Shown in pieces: positions 9,241 to 18,510 of a stretch of DNA of 64,000 bases; positions within the stretch are counted from its first letter, which is position 1; each line of letters begins with the position of its first letter. Location of the stretch: contig CAVZWN010000004.1 in NCBI GenBank assembly GCA_963779055.1, positions 992,001-1,056,000 of the forward strand, written 5' to 3'. The notes under the pieces are model-generated. The model saw only the letters and a program-made list of their open reading frames with translations. It did not search any database and was not told the origin of the DNA. The DNA is from Sulfurimicrobium sp963779055 (GTDB lineage Bacteria > Pseudomonadota > Gammaproteobacteria > Burkholderiales > Sulfuricellaceae). The position numbers and the translations under genes were made by a program.

Positions 9241-9495
9241 CTAAATTCTCAATAGATTGGCCCCGGGAGGATCGATCCGGAAATTTTCCGCAATCAGATT
9301 ATCCAGCCCACGGGTCGCCAGAGGTGCCATAGCCGGGTATTTTATAACGCCATTTCCGGATGTGTTGATCCATTCCCGGATTTTCATCAGGTCATCCACG
9401 GACAACACGGATTTGCGGTTTTCATGTTTCCACCGCGTACATAAATCAACCGCCAGCGCGTAGGCCAGTTCGTAATCAGGACAGGAAATTGCCAT
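9241..9495 (-). CDS. small hypothetical protein, 84 aa
   Basis: The start at 9495 is chosen because AAGGAG lies 8 nt upstream; the frame is open further upstream but has no ribosome-binding site there. The protein (MAISCPDYELAYALAVDL...) is soluble and mixed alpha-helical, with no motif I recognise. It lies upstream of the Cache gene on the same strand with a 16-nt gap, so it may be the first gene of a three-gene unit with the Cache and sulfotransferase-like genes. It is transcribed away from the HU gene. Confidence 0.6.
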   Translation of the reverse strand: MAISCPDYELAYALAVDLCTRWKHENRKSVLSVDDLMKIREWINTSGNGVIKYPAMAPLATRGLDNLIAENFRIDPPGANLLRI

Positions 9496-9618
9496 GTCAT
9501 TTCTCCTTGCAGAATAATCAAATAACGTCTGGCACTCTATCCGGGGTATGTTGCACCCTGATGACAGGTAATTTGTGGGGTGAAACACACAGTTTTGGCA
9601 ATGAATTGCAAATGGTGC

Positions 9619-9648
9619 TTGGCTTCCGGGGCTCTTATCCCCTAGAAT
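9619..9648 (+). promoter_or_regulatory. candidate sigma-70 promoter of the HU gene
   Basis: TTGGCT at 9619-9624 and TAGAAT at 9643-9648 are separated by 18 bp and lie 36 nt before the HU start codon. The match to the -35/-10 consensus is fair. A strong ribosome-binding site, AAGGAG, follows just before the ATG. Confidence 0.45.
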
Positions 9649-9684
9649 CCATACACCCATTCACCATAACAAGGAGTCGGCAAC

Positions 9685-9999
9685 ATGAACAAAGGCGAAT
9701 TAGTCGATGCTGTAGCGAAAATCACCCAGCAGTCCAAGGCAGAAACCGGGAAAATGTTTGATGCATTCATGGCCGTGGTACAAAACGCTCTGAGCAGCGG
9801 CGACAATGTTCAGATGATCGGTTTCGGTACCTTTGCAGTGGAAGAGCGCGCCGCACGCACCGGGCGCAACCCTGCCACCGGCAAGGAAATCAAGATTCCA
9901 GCCAAGAAAGTGGTCAAATTCAAAGTAGGCGCAAAAATGAAAGACGCCGTTGCCGGCGTCAAAGCGGCTGCCCCTAAGAAAGTAGCCAAAAAGAAGTAA
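9685..9999 (+). CDS. HU-family DNA-binding protein with Lys/Ala tail
   Basis: A 104-residue HU/IHF protein that bends and compacts DNA as a dimer. The family pattern is intact: MNKGELVDAVA start, GFGTFAVEERAARTGRNPATG across the DNA-binding arm, and PAKKVVKFKVG after it. It is about 14 residues longer than classical HU because of a C-terminal extension, AAPKKVAKKK, a short histone-H1-like tail found in several betaproteobacterial HU proteins. A single-gene unit with its own promoter candidate and AAGGAG upstream. Confidence 0.95.
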   Translation: MNKGELVDAVAKITQQSKAETGKMFDAFMAVVQNALSSGDNVQMIGFGTFAVEERAARTGRNPATGKEIKIPAKKVVKFKVGAKMKDAVAGVKAAAPKKVAKKK

Positions 10000-10007
10000 T
10001 CTTCTAC

Positions 10008-10030
10008 GCGGGCGGCCCCTGGCTGCCCGC
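10008..10030. terminator. GC-rich hairpin between HU and ilvA
   Basis: GCGGGCGGCC and GGCTGCCCGC form a 10-bp stem with one mismatch around a CCT loop, just after the HU stop codon and before the convergent ilvA gene. No T-run follows directly, so it is a weak terminator candidate for the HU transcript. Confidence 0.4.
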
Positions 10031-10120
10031 TGTCATCGCTTTCCGGCTTTCCTCCAGGCCTTCGCTGCACCCCGGCCCATCCCGCGAGGGAAATCCAATC
10101 CAGCCAGTAAGATTGCAGCA

Positions 10121-11632
10121 CTACCCCAAGAAAAGCTTGTACGCGGGATTATCATTTTCGTCCCAGTACCGGTAGCCCAGCTTGTCCAGAAACCGTGTGA
10201 ACTCAGCCTTGTCCTGCGGCGGCACCTGAATCCCCACCAGAATACGGCCATAGTCGGTGCCGTGATTGCGGTAATGAAACAGGCTGATATTCCAGCTATG
10301 GCTCATGCTGTTGAGAAATTTCATGAGCGCGCCCGGCCGCTCCGGAAACTCGAAACGGTATACCAGTTCGTCCCTTGCCAGCGGGGCATGCCCGCCAACC
10401 AGATGACGGATATGCAGCTTGCCCATTTCATTGTCTGACAGATCAAGCGCGGGCAGCCCTTTCTGCTCCAGTGCCGTCAGCAGCTTGCTTACTTCACCCC
10501 GGTTATGCACCTGCACTCCGACAAAAACGTGCGCATTGGCGGGGTCGGAGAAACGGTAGTTGAACTCGGTGATGCTGCGCGGTCCGATCAGGGCGCAGAA
10601 ATCCTTGAAACTGCCCGGGCGCTCCGGAATGGTAACGGCAAAAAGGCCCTCGCGCTGTTCACCCAGCTCGGCACGCTCTGCCACATGGCGCAGGCGGTCG
10701 AAATTCATGTTGGCGCCTGAAGCAATAGCCACCAGATTCTTGTTCCTGAGCTTTTGCCGCTTGGCATACAGCTTGGCGCCCGCGACGGAGAGTGCGCCTG
10801 CGGGCTCGAGGATGGAGCGCGTATCCTCGAACACATCCTTGATCGCGGCGCAAATGGCGTCGGTATCGACCAGAATCACTTCATCCACCAGTTCCTGGCA
10901 CAGGCGGAAGGTTTCCTCGCCCACCTGCTTCACCGCTACGCCATCGGCAAAAATTCCCACCTGGGGCAGAATCACACGCTCTTTCTGGCGCAGCGACTGA
11001 TACATGGCATCGGCATCCACCGGTTCGACACCAATGATTTTGATTTCCGGGCGCAAGCGCTTGACGTAAGCCGCCACGCCGGCAATCAGCCCGCCTCCGC
11101 CCACCGGGACGAAAATGGCATGAATAGGCCCGCCGTGCTGGCGCAGGATTTCCATGCCAACCGTACCCTGTCCGGCAATGACTTCGGGATCATCGTAGGG
11201 ATGAACGAAAGTCAGTTTCTTTTCTTTCGCCAGCTCCACTGCATGGGTGTAGGCGTCGGAATAGGAATCGCCATGCAATATCACCTGAGCGCCGCGCGAC
11301 TCAACCGCGTTGATCTTGATCTGCGGCGTGGTTGCAGGCATCACGATGACCGCCTCGCACTTGAGACGCTGCGCGGCCAGCGCCACGCCCTGCGCATGGT
11401 TGCCGGCAGAAGCCGCGATGACACCACGCTTCAGCGTCGCACGCGGCAACTGCGCCATCTTGTTGTAGGCGCCGCGCAACTTGAAGGAGAACACCGGCTG
11501 CATGTCCTCGCGCTTCAGGAGCAGCGTATTGCCCATCCGCCCGGAAAGATTGGGGGCAACTTCCAGTGGACTTTCGATCGCCACATCGTAAACACGGGCG
11601 GTCAGAATTTTTTCCAGGTAATCGATATGCAT
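10121..11632 (-). CDS. ilvA: threonine ammonia-lyase, biosynthetic
   Basis: A 503-residue PLP enzyme that deaminates threonine to 2-oxobutyrate, the first committed step to isoleucine. The PLP lysine lies in SFKLRGAYNK (about Lys51). The phosphate-binding loop is PVGGGGLIAG. The C-terminal ~180 residues are two ACT-like regulatory domains (one starts at LFAVTIPERPGSF, the other near YRFEFPERPGALM), as in the isoleucine-inhibited biosynthetic form. It is transcribed divergently from rpiA, and the ~140-bp gap probably holds both promoters. Confidence 0.96.
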   Translation of the reverse strand: MHIDYLEKILTARVYDVAIESPLEVAPNLSGRMGNTLLLKREDMQPVFSFKLRGAYNKMAQLPRATLKRGVIAASAGNHAQGVALAAQRLKCEAVIVMPATTPQIKINAVESRGAQVILHGDSYSDAYTHAVELAKEKKLTFVHPYDDPEVIAGQGTVGMEILRQHGGPIHAIFVPVGGGGLIAGVAAYVKRLRPEIKIIGVEPVDADAMYQSLRQKERVILPQVGIFADGVAVKQVGEETFRLCQELVDEVILVDTDAICAAIKDVFEDTRSILEPAGALSVAGAKLYAKRQKLRNKNLVAIASGANMNFDRLRHVAERAELGEQREGLFAVTIPERPGSFKDFCALIGPRSITEFNYRFSDPANAHVFVGVQVHNRGEVSKLLTALEQKGLPALDLSDNEMGKLHIRHLVGGHAPLARDELVYRFEFPERPGALMKFLNSMSHSWNISLFHYRNHGTDYGRILVGIQVPPQDKAEFTRFLDKLGYRYWDENDNPAYKLFLG

Positions 11633-11770
11633 AAGGTTAAATAATTGACGATATATGGGCCTAAGATTAACAGGAATCAGTGTTTTTGAGCAGATGGGCT
11701 ATAGCCTAAATCTTGTGTAGCCGCTATCCTTTAGGTTTTTAGAACCAATTGTTTTGGAAGCCCCGCAAAA

Positions 11771-12430
11771 ATGACTCAAGACGAACTGAAACAGGCCGTA
11801 GCACGTGCCGCCATTGAACATGTCCCCAGCGGCATCATCGGTGTGGGCACCGGTTCCACCGCCAACTTCTTTATCGACGAACTGGCTAAAATCAAGCACA
11901 AGCTCGATGGCGCGGTCGCCAGCTCCGAAGCCACTGCCCAGCGTCTCAAAAAACACGGCATCGAAGTACTCGATCTGAACAGCGTGACCGAACTCGCTGT
12001 ATATGTCGACGGTGCGGATGAAATCACCGAACACATGCACATGATCAAGGGCGGCGGCGGCGCGCTGACGCGCGAAAAAATTGTCGCTGCCTGCAGCAAG
12101 AAATTCGTTTGCATCGCCGATGGCAGCAAACTGGTCGGCATGCTGGGCAAGTTTCCCCTGCCGGTGGAAGTCATCCCCATGGCGCGCAGCTACGTGGCGC
12201 GCCAGCTCACAAAACTGGGTGGGCAACCGGTACTGCGCCAGGGCTTCACCACCGACAATGGCAACGTGATTCTCGATGTTCACAACCTGCAGATCATGAA
12301 CCCCGTCGAACTGGAAACCGCCATCAACCAGATTACCGGGGTGGTCACCAACGGCCTGTTTGCCTGCCGCCCGGCAGACGTGCTGTTGCTCGGTGCCACG
12401 GATGGCGTCAAAACCATGACCGCCAAATAA
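11771..12430 (+). CDS. rpiA: ribose-5-phosphate isomerase A
   Basis: A 219-residue RpiA, which interconverts ribose-5-phosphate and ribulose-5-phosphate in the pentose-phosphate pathway. All signature loops are present: GVGTGSTANFFIDEL near the N-terminus, YVDGADEI with the catalytic Asp pair, and KGGGGALTREKIVA. Length and motifs are standard. It is followed after about 70 bp by phoU on the same strand. Confidence 0.97.
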   Translation: MTQDELKQAVARAAIEHVPSGIIGVGTGSTANFFIDELAKIKHKLDGAVASSEATAQRLKKHGIEVLDLNSVTELAVYVDGADEITEHMHMIKGGGGALTREKIVAACSKKFVCIADGSKLVGMLGKFPLPVEVIPMARSYVARQLTKLGGQPVLRQGFTTDNGNVILDVHNLQIMNPVELETAINQITGVVTNGLFACRPADVLLLGATDGVKTMTAK

Positions 12431-12501
12431 CCGCATCACAAAAACATCATATTTCGCCGCTACAATTAGCTGATTTGGGCACCCAGTCAGGAGAAACCTC
12501 C

Positions 12502-13209
12502 ATGTCTCAGGAACACATCTTCAAAAAATTCGACACGGAACTGGAGCAGGTCCGTGCACGCATTCTGCAAATGGGCGGCCTGGTGGAAGAGCAGATCAAC
12601 AAGGCCATCAAAGCCCTGACCGACGGCGATCTGGCGCTGGCGGACGAAGTCATTGCCAACGATTTCCATATCAATGATCTGGAAGTACAGATCGACGAAG
12701 AATGCACCAAAATTATCGCTCTCCGCCAGCCAACCGCAGGCGATTTGCGCATGATCATGACGGTGGAAAAGACTATCACCGACCTGGAGCGGATCGGTGA
12801 CAAAGCCGAAAAAATCGCCCGCATGGCAAAAAAGATTTACGGCTCGGACCGCATTTCCACCCCACGCTTCACCGAAATCAAGCACATGAGCGACATGGTG
12901 CTGGAAATGCTGCGCGCCTCACTCGATGCATTTGCCCGTCTCGACGTGTCCGCTGCGACCCAGTTGAAACGCCAGGATATTAAGGTGGATGAAGAGTACG
13001 ATGCGGTACTGCGCCACCTGATCACTTTCATGATGGAAGACCCGCGCATGATCTCGACCTCCATTGACATCCTGTTTGCCGCCAAGGCGGTGGAACGCAT
13101 CGGCGATCACGCCAAGAACATCGCGGGCTATGTGGTTTACATGGCCCAGGGCAAAGTGGTGCGCCACGCCAGCATGGAAGAAATGGAGCGTAGAATCAGG
13201 GAAAAATAA
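12502..13209 (+). CDS. phoU: phosphate-transport regulator PhoU
   Basis: A 235-residue all-helical PhoU with two three-helix repeats. Metal-binding E/D-rich motifs are seen twice: VEKTITDLERIGDKAEKIA and AKAVERIGDHAKNIA. PhoU links the Pst phosphate transporter to PhoR and represses the Pho regulon when phosphate is plentiful. The start at MSQEHIFKKF follows CAGGAG; the frame is open for 130 codons upstream, but that stretch overlaps rpiA. No pst genes are in the window. The coupling with ppx 14 nt downstream suggests a polyphosphate/phosphate-homeostasis unit. Confidence 0.96.
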   Translation: MSQEHIFKKFDTELEQVRARILQMGGLVEEQINKAIKALTDGDLALADEVIANDFHINDLEVQIDEECTKIIALRQPTAGDLRMIMTVEKTITDLERIGDKAEKIARMAKKIYGSDRISTPRFTEIKHMSDMVLEMLRASLDAFARLDVSAATQLKRQDIKVDEEYDAVLRHLITFMMEDPRMISTSIDILFAAKAVERIGDHAKNIAGYVVYMAQGKVVRHASMEEMERRIREK

Positions 13210-13223
13210 GAGAGCATCCGTAA

Positions 13224-14723
13224 ATGCGCGAATATTCCACGATTGCCGCCATCGACCTGGGCTCCAACAGCTTCAGGCTACAGGTCGCACGTGTTGTAGG
13301 CGATCAGATTTACCCCCTCGACTCACTCAAGGAACCCGTCCGTCTTGGCGCCGGCCTGACGCCGGACAAAATGCTCGATGAGGAAACCCAGCAACGCGCC
13401 CTGGCCTGCCTCAAGCTCTTTTCCGAACGTCTGCGGGGGTTGCCGCGCGAAGCGGTGCGCGCGGTCGGCACCAACACTTTCCGTGTAGCAAAGAATACCG
13501 CGCCTTTCCTCAGTGCCGCCCAGGACGCACTGGGCTTTCCGATTGAAATCATTGCCGGCAGGGAAGAAGCGCGCCTGATCTATATCGGCGTTGCCCACGA
13601 CTTGCCGCCTTCGGAAGAAAAACGCCTGGTGGTGGATATCGGCGGCGGATCCACCGAATTTATCATCGGCTCAGGCTATGAACCAGAGCGCATGGAAAGC
13701 CTGTACATGGGCTGTGTCAGCTTTAGCCGGCGCTTCTTCCCCGATGGAAAAATCACCCGAGACAACCTCCAGCTGGCCGAGCTGGCTGCACGCAGCGAAA
13801 TTCAGACCATCGCCAGCGAATTCTCGGCAAGCCACTGGCAACAGGCAATCGGCTCTTCCGGCACGGCGCGGGCGCTGGCAGAAATTCTGGAGCAGAACAG
13901 CCTTTCTCCGTCAGGACTGACCCGAGAGGGCATGACCAGCCTGCGCGCGCTTCTGCTCAAGTCGGGCGACGTAAAACTGCTGCAGCTGGCCGGCCTGTCT
14001 GCCGACCGCGTACCGGTACTGGCCGGCGGTTTTGCCATCATGAACAGCATTTTCACCGAACTCGGCATCGAGCACATAACCGTTGCCGCCAGCGCACTGC
14101 GCGAGGGCGTGCTATATGACTTGCTGGGGCGTTTCCATCAACACGATATGCGCGAATCCACGGTGCGTGAATTCATGCGCCGCTACCATGTGGATCCACC
14201 CCAGGCGGGCAGAGTGCAGGAACTGGCCGACGGCCTGTTCGACCAGATCGCTCACAAGTTTGACGGGGCTGCCGGCGACGCACGCCAGTATCTCGCCTGG
14301 GCCGCACGCCTGCACGAAATCGGCATCTCGATTGCCCATAGCGGGTATCATCGCCATTCTGCCTATATTCTCGCCAATGCGGACATGCCGGGTTTTTCCA
14401 CCCGCGAGCAGGGATTGCTGAGCCTGCTGGTGCGCGCCCATCGCGGCTCCCTGAAAAAACTGCTGGATCAGCAACCGGTCAGCAATAGCGACGAATGGAT
14501 GCTGATCCTGGTATTGCGCCTCGCGGTTCTGTTCTGCCGCAGCCGCAGCGATGCGGAACCGCCTGCAATGAAACTCAAGCCCGGAAGCAGCGGCTTTTCC
14601 CTCACCATCGACCGCACCTGGCTGGAACATAACCCGCTCACCCGCTCTCTGCTGGAAAGCGAGATCAAGGACCTGAAGTCTGCCGGAATTGCGTTTGCTC
14701 TTAAAACCGAAAAGACACTTTAG
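13224..14723 (+). CDS. ppx: exopolyphosphatase (Ppx/GppA family)
   Basis: A 499-residue protein of the ASKHA fold. It begins IAAIDLGSNSFRLQVARV, the phosphate-1 loop, and has VVDIGGGSTEF, the phosphate-2 loop. A C-terminal HD-like helical domain follows (YLAWAARLHEIGISIAHSGYHRHSAYI). It releases phosphate from polyphosphate ends or hydrolyses pppGpp; the length fits Ppx better than GppA. Directly downstream of phoU, a common pairing in betaproteobacteria. Confidence 0.94.
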   Translation: MREYSTIAAIDLGSNSFRLQVARVVGDQIYPLDSLKEPVRLGAGLTPDKMLDEETQQRALACLKLFSERLRGLPREAVRAVGTNTFRVAKNTAPFLSAAQDALGFPIEIIAGREEARLIYIGVAHDLPPSEEKRLVVDIGGGSTEFIIGSGYEPERMESLYMGCVSFSRRFFPDGKITRDNLQLAELAARSEIQTIASEFSASHWQQAIGSSGTARALAEILEQNSLSPSGLTREGMTSLRALLLKSGDVKLLQLAGLSADRVPVLAGGFAIMNSIFTELGIEHITVAASALREGVLYDLLGRFHQHDMRESTVREFMRRYHVDPPQAGRVQELADGLFDQIAHKFDGAAGDARQYLAWAARLHEIGISIAHSGYHRHSAYILANADMPGFSTREQGLLSLLVRAHRGSLKKLLDQQPVSNSDEWMLILVLRLAVLFCRSRSDAEPPAMKLKPGSSGFSLTIDRTWLEHNPLTRSLLESEIKDLKSAGIAFALKTEKTL

Positions 14724-15803
14724 ATGCCTGGATCCGCCTTCGCCAAACTCTTTTTTACAATGCCCGCGCTGAATAACTGGATTTTTGCGCTGGCACTGCT
14801 GCTGGCCGCCGGAATGGCCGCAGCGCAATCTGGCGAAGTGGAAAATAATCTGGCCGATAAACCACCCGCACTGAATTCCGGTTCCTCGCCATCGAAAACA
14901 TACAGAAAAACCATTACCCTCACCCGCTTTCAGGTTGCCAACTCACTCCAGGTAGAGGACATCCCGGATATCTGGGACGGTTACCCGCTCGAATTGCTGC
15001 GCCGCCTTGAAAGTGGCGGCAATATCGTGGCACGTCACAGCACGGCTTCACCGTTTCCCGACCCGCGTAACATCCACCCGGACACTCCTGCCAGCCGCGA
15101 ACTGATCCGCCGGATCGCGGAACAGGGCGGCAGCCAGCTGGTCATCTCCGGCCTCATTCTCGATGCGGCTGTCAGCGGCGAATCCCTGCGCCCCTACTTC
15201 GGCTGGCAGGGCGGTGAAACAGGGCGCCGCTTCGAGCTTGGCCTGCCGTGGAACAGCGTGGTTGCAGGCATCCGGCCAGTCGCAACAGAGCGTCGGCTCG
15301 AAGTGGCCATTTTCCTCCATGATGGCCAAACTGGCGCCCTTCTCAAAAGCCACCGTAACAGCATGGAAATTTCCGGGCGCGCCACGGTGGAGCGAAACAA
15401 GACTTTTGCCAGCGCCGCATTCTTCGATACGCCGTTCGGACAGGCAGTGGATAGCATTCTCAACACCCAGGCAGGGCTGATTGATGCCGATCTCGCGAAC
15501 CTGCCGTTCAGGGCAAACATCGTGCGAATCGAAGACAGAAAAGTGTTTATTGATGCGGGCAGCATGTCCGCACTACGGCCAGGCGACAAGCTCGGGGTCT
15601 ATCACAGAAGCCCGGCATCTGCCATTGAGAGCACTTCCTCAGAAGCGCTCGGCATTCCGGAATCACCGGCCGGCACACTGACACTTAATCAGGTGCAACC
15701 CCTGTTTTCCGTGGGGGAATTATCGGGCGACTCCGTCAAATCCAGGATACAGACTGGCGACATCGTCCGTTTTGACGCTGTCAGCCACAAAAAACCACGC
15801 TAG
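14724..15803 (+). CDS. FlgT-like secreted protein
   Basis: A 359-residue exported protein. A signal peptide (NNWIFALALLLAAGMAAAQ) precedes a mature part with LTRFQVANSLQVEDIPDIW near its start and a C-terminal SH3-like segment (VFIDAGSMSALRPGDKLGVY, later IQTGDIVRF). This arrangement resembles the flagellar H-ring assembly protein FlgT. The first ATG directly abuts the ppx stop; ATG 14760 would give a cleaner signal peptide. No flagellar genes are nearby, so the flagellar role is an inference from similarity only. Confidence 0.6.
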   Translation: MPGSAFAKLFFTMPALNNWIFALALLLAAGMAAAQSGEVENNLADKPPALNSGSSPSKTYRKTITLTRFQVANSLQVEDIPDIWDGYPLELLRRLESGGNIVARHSTASPFPDPRNIHPDTPASRELIRRIAEQGGSQLVISGLILDAAVSGESLRPYFGWQGGETGRRFELGLPWNSVVAGIRPVATERRLEVAIFLHDGQTGALLKSHRNSMEISGRATVERNKTFASAAFFDTPFGQAVDSILNTQAGLIDADLANLPFRANIVRIEDRKVFIDAGSMSALRPGDKLGVYHRSPASAIESTSSEALGIPESPAGTLTLNQVQPLFSVGELSGDSVKSRIQTGDIVRFDAVSHKKPR

Positions 15804-15815
15804 GAATCTTGGGCT

Positions 15816-16193
15816 TTAACCTGGGACAAGCTGCCGCGTCAGCGCAACCGAAACGATATAGCCGAACACCAGGAGGGCGCCCAGCCAGGCTGCCGCCCTC
15901 ACCTGTTTGCTCCGGCCCCGCTTGATCGCAATTGTCCCGAGCCCGATATACAGCAGCAGCGCCGTCACCTTGGCCGTCAGCCAGCCGTTGACGCCAGGGT
16001 ATTGCCCGATCTGGAGGGTGAGTAAAATGGCACTGGTCAACAGGGTCGCATCGATCACATGAGGCAGGATTTTCACCCAGCGCTGTTGCAACATTGCCGA
16101 ATCCCGCAACATCCAGAACCCGCGCAACAGAAACAGGCTGAACGTCAGCACCACGCAACTGACGTGGATGAACTTAAGCGCCAGGTAAGACAC
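15816..16193 (-). CDS. SirB2-family membrane protein
   Basis: A 125-residue inner-membrane protein with four hydrophobic helices. It starts MSYLALKFIHVSCVVLTFSL and contains the family-typical LPHVIDATLLTSAILL. SirB was first described as affecting invasion gene expression in Salmonella, but its biochemical role is unclear. The start codon lies 2 nt after the mltA stop, so it is probably translated from the same transcript as apaG and mltA. Confidence 0.8.
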   Translation of the reverse strand: MSYLALKFIHVSCVVLTFSLFLLRGFWMLRDSAMLQQRWVKILPHVIDATLLTSAILLTLQIGQYPGVNGWLTAKVTALLLYIGLGTIAIKRGRSKQVRAAAWLGALLVFGYIVSVALTRQLVPG

Positions 16194-16195
16194 GT

Positions 16196-17389
16196 CTAGT
16201 CCGGTTTATTGGCCTGTGGCAGCGGATAATCGCGAGGCAGAAGCACCCACATTCTGCCCTGCTGCTTCATGCTGCCCGCCTGCTTTCCGGCATCATTCCC
16301 GAAGCCCCAGAAAAAATCGGCCCGCACCGTTCCCTTGATGGCGCCGCCCGTATCCTGCGCCACCATCAGACGCTGCAGGGGCTTGCTGTTGTTCGGCCAG
16401 GTGGTCGAAAGAAATACCGGCGCACCCAGCGGGATGACCCGCGGATCGACTGCCAGGCTGCGGCCTGCCGTCAGAGGCACACCCAGGGCGCCCAGAGGGC
16501 CGGAAAGCTGGCTTGGCAGTTCGCGGAAGAACACATAACTGGCATTTACATTGAGCAACTCCGTGAGCTTGCCCGGATTGCGCCTGGCCCAGTCCTTGAT
16601 CCCCTGCATCGAGGCCTTGTCGAGTGTCAGCTCGCCGCGCTCCACCAGCGTCTTGCCAATGGATTTGTAGGGATAGCCATTCTGGTCGGCATAACCGATG
16701 CGCACCACCTCGCCATTCGGCAGCTTGATCTTGCCCGAGCCCTGAATCTGCAGGAAGAACAGATCCACCGCATCATCCACCCAGAACAGCTCCTGCCCCT
16801 TCACAGGCGCCGCACCACTCTCGATTTCCGCCCGGTTGTAATAAGGCAGCACCCTGTTGCCCTGCAGGCGGCCCCGCAAACGCATGCTCTTGAGCTCAGG
16901 GTAAACCGCGCCCAGATCGATCACCAGCAAATCGGATGGCGTACCGTAAAGCGGGAAACGGTAACGATTGCTGCGCGTGCGGCTGCCGTTCAGCAGTGGC
17001 TCGTAATAGCCGGTAATCATTCCTTCACTGCTGCTATCTGGATTGACGACCTGATAAGGCGTGAAATTTTCTTCAAAGAAACGGCGCAGCGCATCCGGCT
17101 GCAAAGGCTGGCTTGCCGCTGCCAAGCACACCGCCTGCCAGGTCGGCTGCTGCTTCAGAGCAGAGCAGCTCTGCAAAAAAGCTGCCCAGGCCTGGACGGG
17201 ATTGTCATCGTTCCAGCCGGAAACCGCATCCCAGGCCGCCGCCTGCAAAGCAGGCACCGCAACGACGGGAGGAGGAACAACCGGCACCACGACAACAGGC
17301 GGCACCACGGGCGGGGCAGTAGGCGGAGCGGTAACGCAGGCAGAAAGCAGGGCCAGCAAAACCCAGGGAATTAATCGCAACATTTTCAT
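16196..17389 (-). CDS. mltA: membrane-bound lytic murein transglycosylase A
   Basis: A 397-residue lipoprotein (lipobox LLSACV) anchored in the outer membrane. A low-complexity Pro/Val linker of about 30 residues follows the cysteine. The MltA domain carries GMITGYYEPLLNGS and GSGKIKLPNGEVVRIGYA. The C-terminal 3D domain holds its three Asp residues around AQDTGGAIKGTVRADFFWG. It cleaves peptidoglycan glycan strands to 1,6-anhydro products during wall turnover. It lies 21 nt downstream of apaG. Confidence 0.95.
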   Translation of the reverse strand: MKMLRLIPWVLLALLSACVTAPPTAPPVVPPVVVVPVVPPPVVAVPALQAAAWDAVSGWNDDNPVQAWAAFLQSCSALKQQPTWQAVCLAAASQPLQPDALRRFFEENFTPYQVVNPDSSSEGMITGYYEPLLNGSRTRSNRYRFPLYGTPSDLLVIDLGAVYPELKSMRLRGRLQGNRVLPYYNRAEIESGAAPVKGQELFWVDDAVDLFFLQIQGSGKIKLPNGEVVRIGYADQNGYPYKSIGKTLVERGELTLDKASMQGIKDWARRNPGKLTELLNVNASYVFFRELPSQLSGPLGALGVPLTAGRSLAVDPRVIPLGAPVFLSTTWPNNSKPLQRLMVAQDTGGAIKGTVRADFFWGFGNDAGKQAGSMKQQGRMWVLLPRDYPLPQANKPD

Positions 17390-17410
17390 CTTTACAGCAT
17401 CAATCCAGGT

Positions 17411-17794
17411 TTAGTGCAGCACGCGCGGCACGCTCAGGATGAATTCCGCAACCGGCGCCTCAAAGCGGGTACCGTCCTCGGCCACCATCTGGTAACTGCC
17501 ATGCATGGTGCCCACCGGCGTCGCGAGATGAGTGCCGCTGGTGTATTCAAAAGACTCGCCCGGCCGCAGCAAAGGCTGCTCCCCCACCACGCCCAGCCCG
17601 CGAACTTCCTGCACCTGGCCGGTTGCATCCGTGATGATCCAGTGCCGGCTGATCAATTGCGCCGGCACAGTACCCGTATTGGAAATGGTAATGGTATAGG
17701 CAAAAACATAACGCTCTCCCTTCTCATCAGACTGATCTGGAAGGAAAGCAACCGCGGTTTCCACCTGAACTTCGTATTTTTTACTATCGGCCAT
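17411..17794 (-). CDS. apaG: Co2+/Mg2+ efflux protein ApaG
   Basis: A 127-residue ApaG with the fibronectin-type fold. Visible landmarks are FAYTITISNTGTVPAQLISRHW, split by the conserved loop, then GLGVVGEQPLLRPGESFEY and TMHGSYQMV. The family is linked to cobalt resistance, and its exact activity is unknown. The ATG at MADSKKYEV is preferred over a GTG 48 nt upstream because the start then matches the family's usual N-terminus. Confidence 0.94.
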   Translation of the reverse strand: MADSKKYEVQVETAVAFLPDQSDEKGERYVFAYTITISNTGTVPAQLISRHWIITDATGQVQEVRGLGVVGEQPLLRPGESFEYTSGTHLATPVGTMHGSYQMVAEDGTRFEAPVAEFILSVPRVLH

Positions 17795-17901
17795 AGGGGG
17801 TCCATTGCACACGAATTTGGAATATGAGGCAAGAGCAATCACAATTCAATAAACCGGCACTTCAATTTTCACAGGCGCTCAAGTAGAATTTTCCATCAAA
17901 C

Positions 17902-17977
<76 letters not shown>

Positions 17978-18248
17978 GAACACCAAAGCCCAGACATGCT
18001 CCGTGTGCCGGGAAGGATAACTTTTCCGGTTTGGCTAGTGTGGGGCGCCCGATCCCGCGCCATGCTTCACTTGAAATCCGTTTTTCCTGCTCCAGATCCC
18101 TTCTGGCAGCCCCCATCAGATATCCCGCCGGCGCCTCACTGGTGTTTTCATATAGCTCACCTCATGAGCCTGTTGTGCTGGAAAATCCATTATGACACAA
18201 GCAGCCTCGCAATCACCGGGGCAAAAACCAGGCAAAAGGGGAATCAGG

Positions 18249-18422
18249 ATGAACAAGAGCAATCAACTGGAACTGATGCTGGCGATCCGCCGTATCTGCG
18301 GCAAGGCGGCAGCCGAGGGGAAAACCCGGATACGCTCGGCGACGTTGCGCAAGATGGACGCGCAAATCAATCAGATGCAAAAATTGCATGGACGGCATAT
18401 GACCCGCCCCCTATCTCTTTGA
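18249..18422 (+). CDS. small basic hypothetical protein, 57 aa
   Basis: The ATG at 18249 has AGGGG 9-13 nt upstream. The product, MNKSNQLELMLAIRRICGK and onward, is helical and basic and matches no family I know. The surrounding 17978-18651 stretch otherwise holds only repeats, so this could be a small real gene, the remnant of a mobile element, or chance. Confidence 0.3.
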   Translation: MNKSNQLELMLAIRRICGKAAAEGKTRIRSATLRKMDAQINQMQKLHGRHMTRPLSL

Positions 18423-18510
18423 CCCGGCATGCCGCGATTTGCTTCCAATCCGATCCCGGGGCTGGCGCAGATTGGAGGCTGATTTATTTGTCATTACCCC
18501 ACGGGATTCC

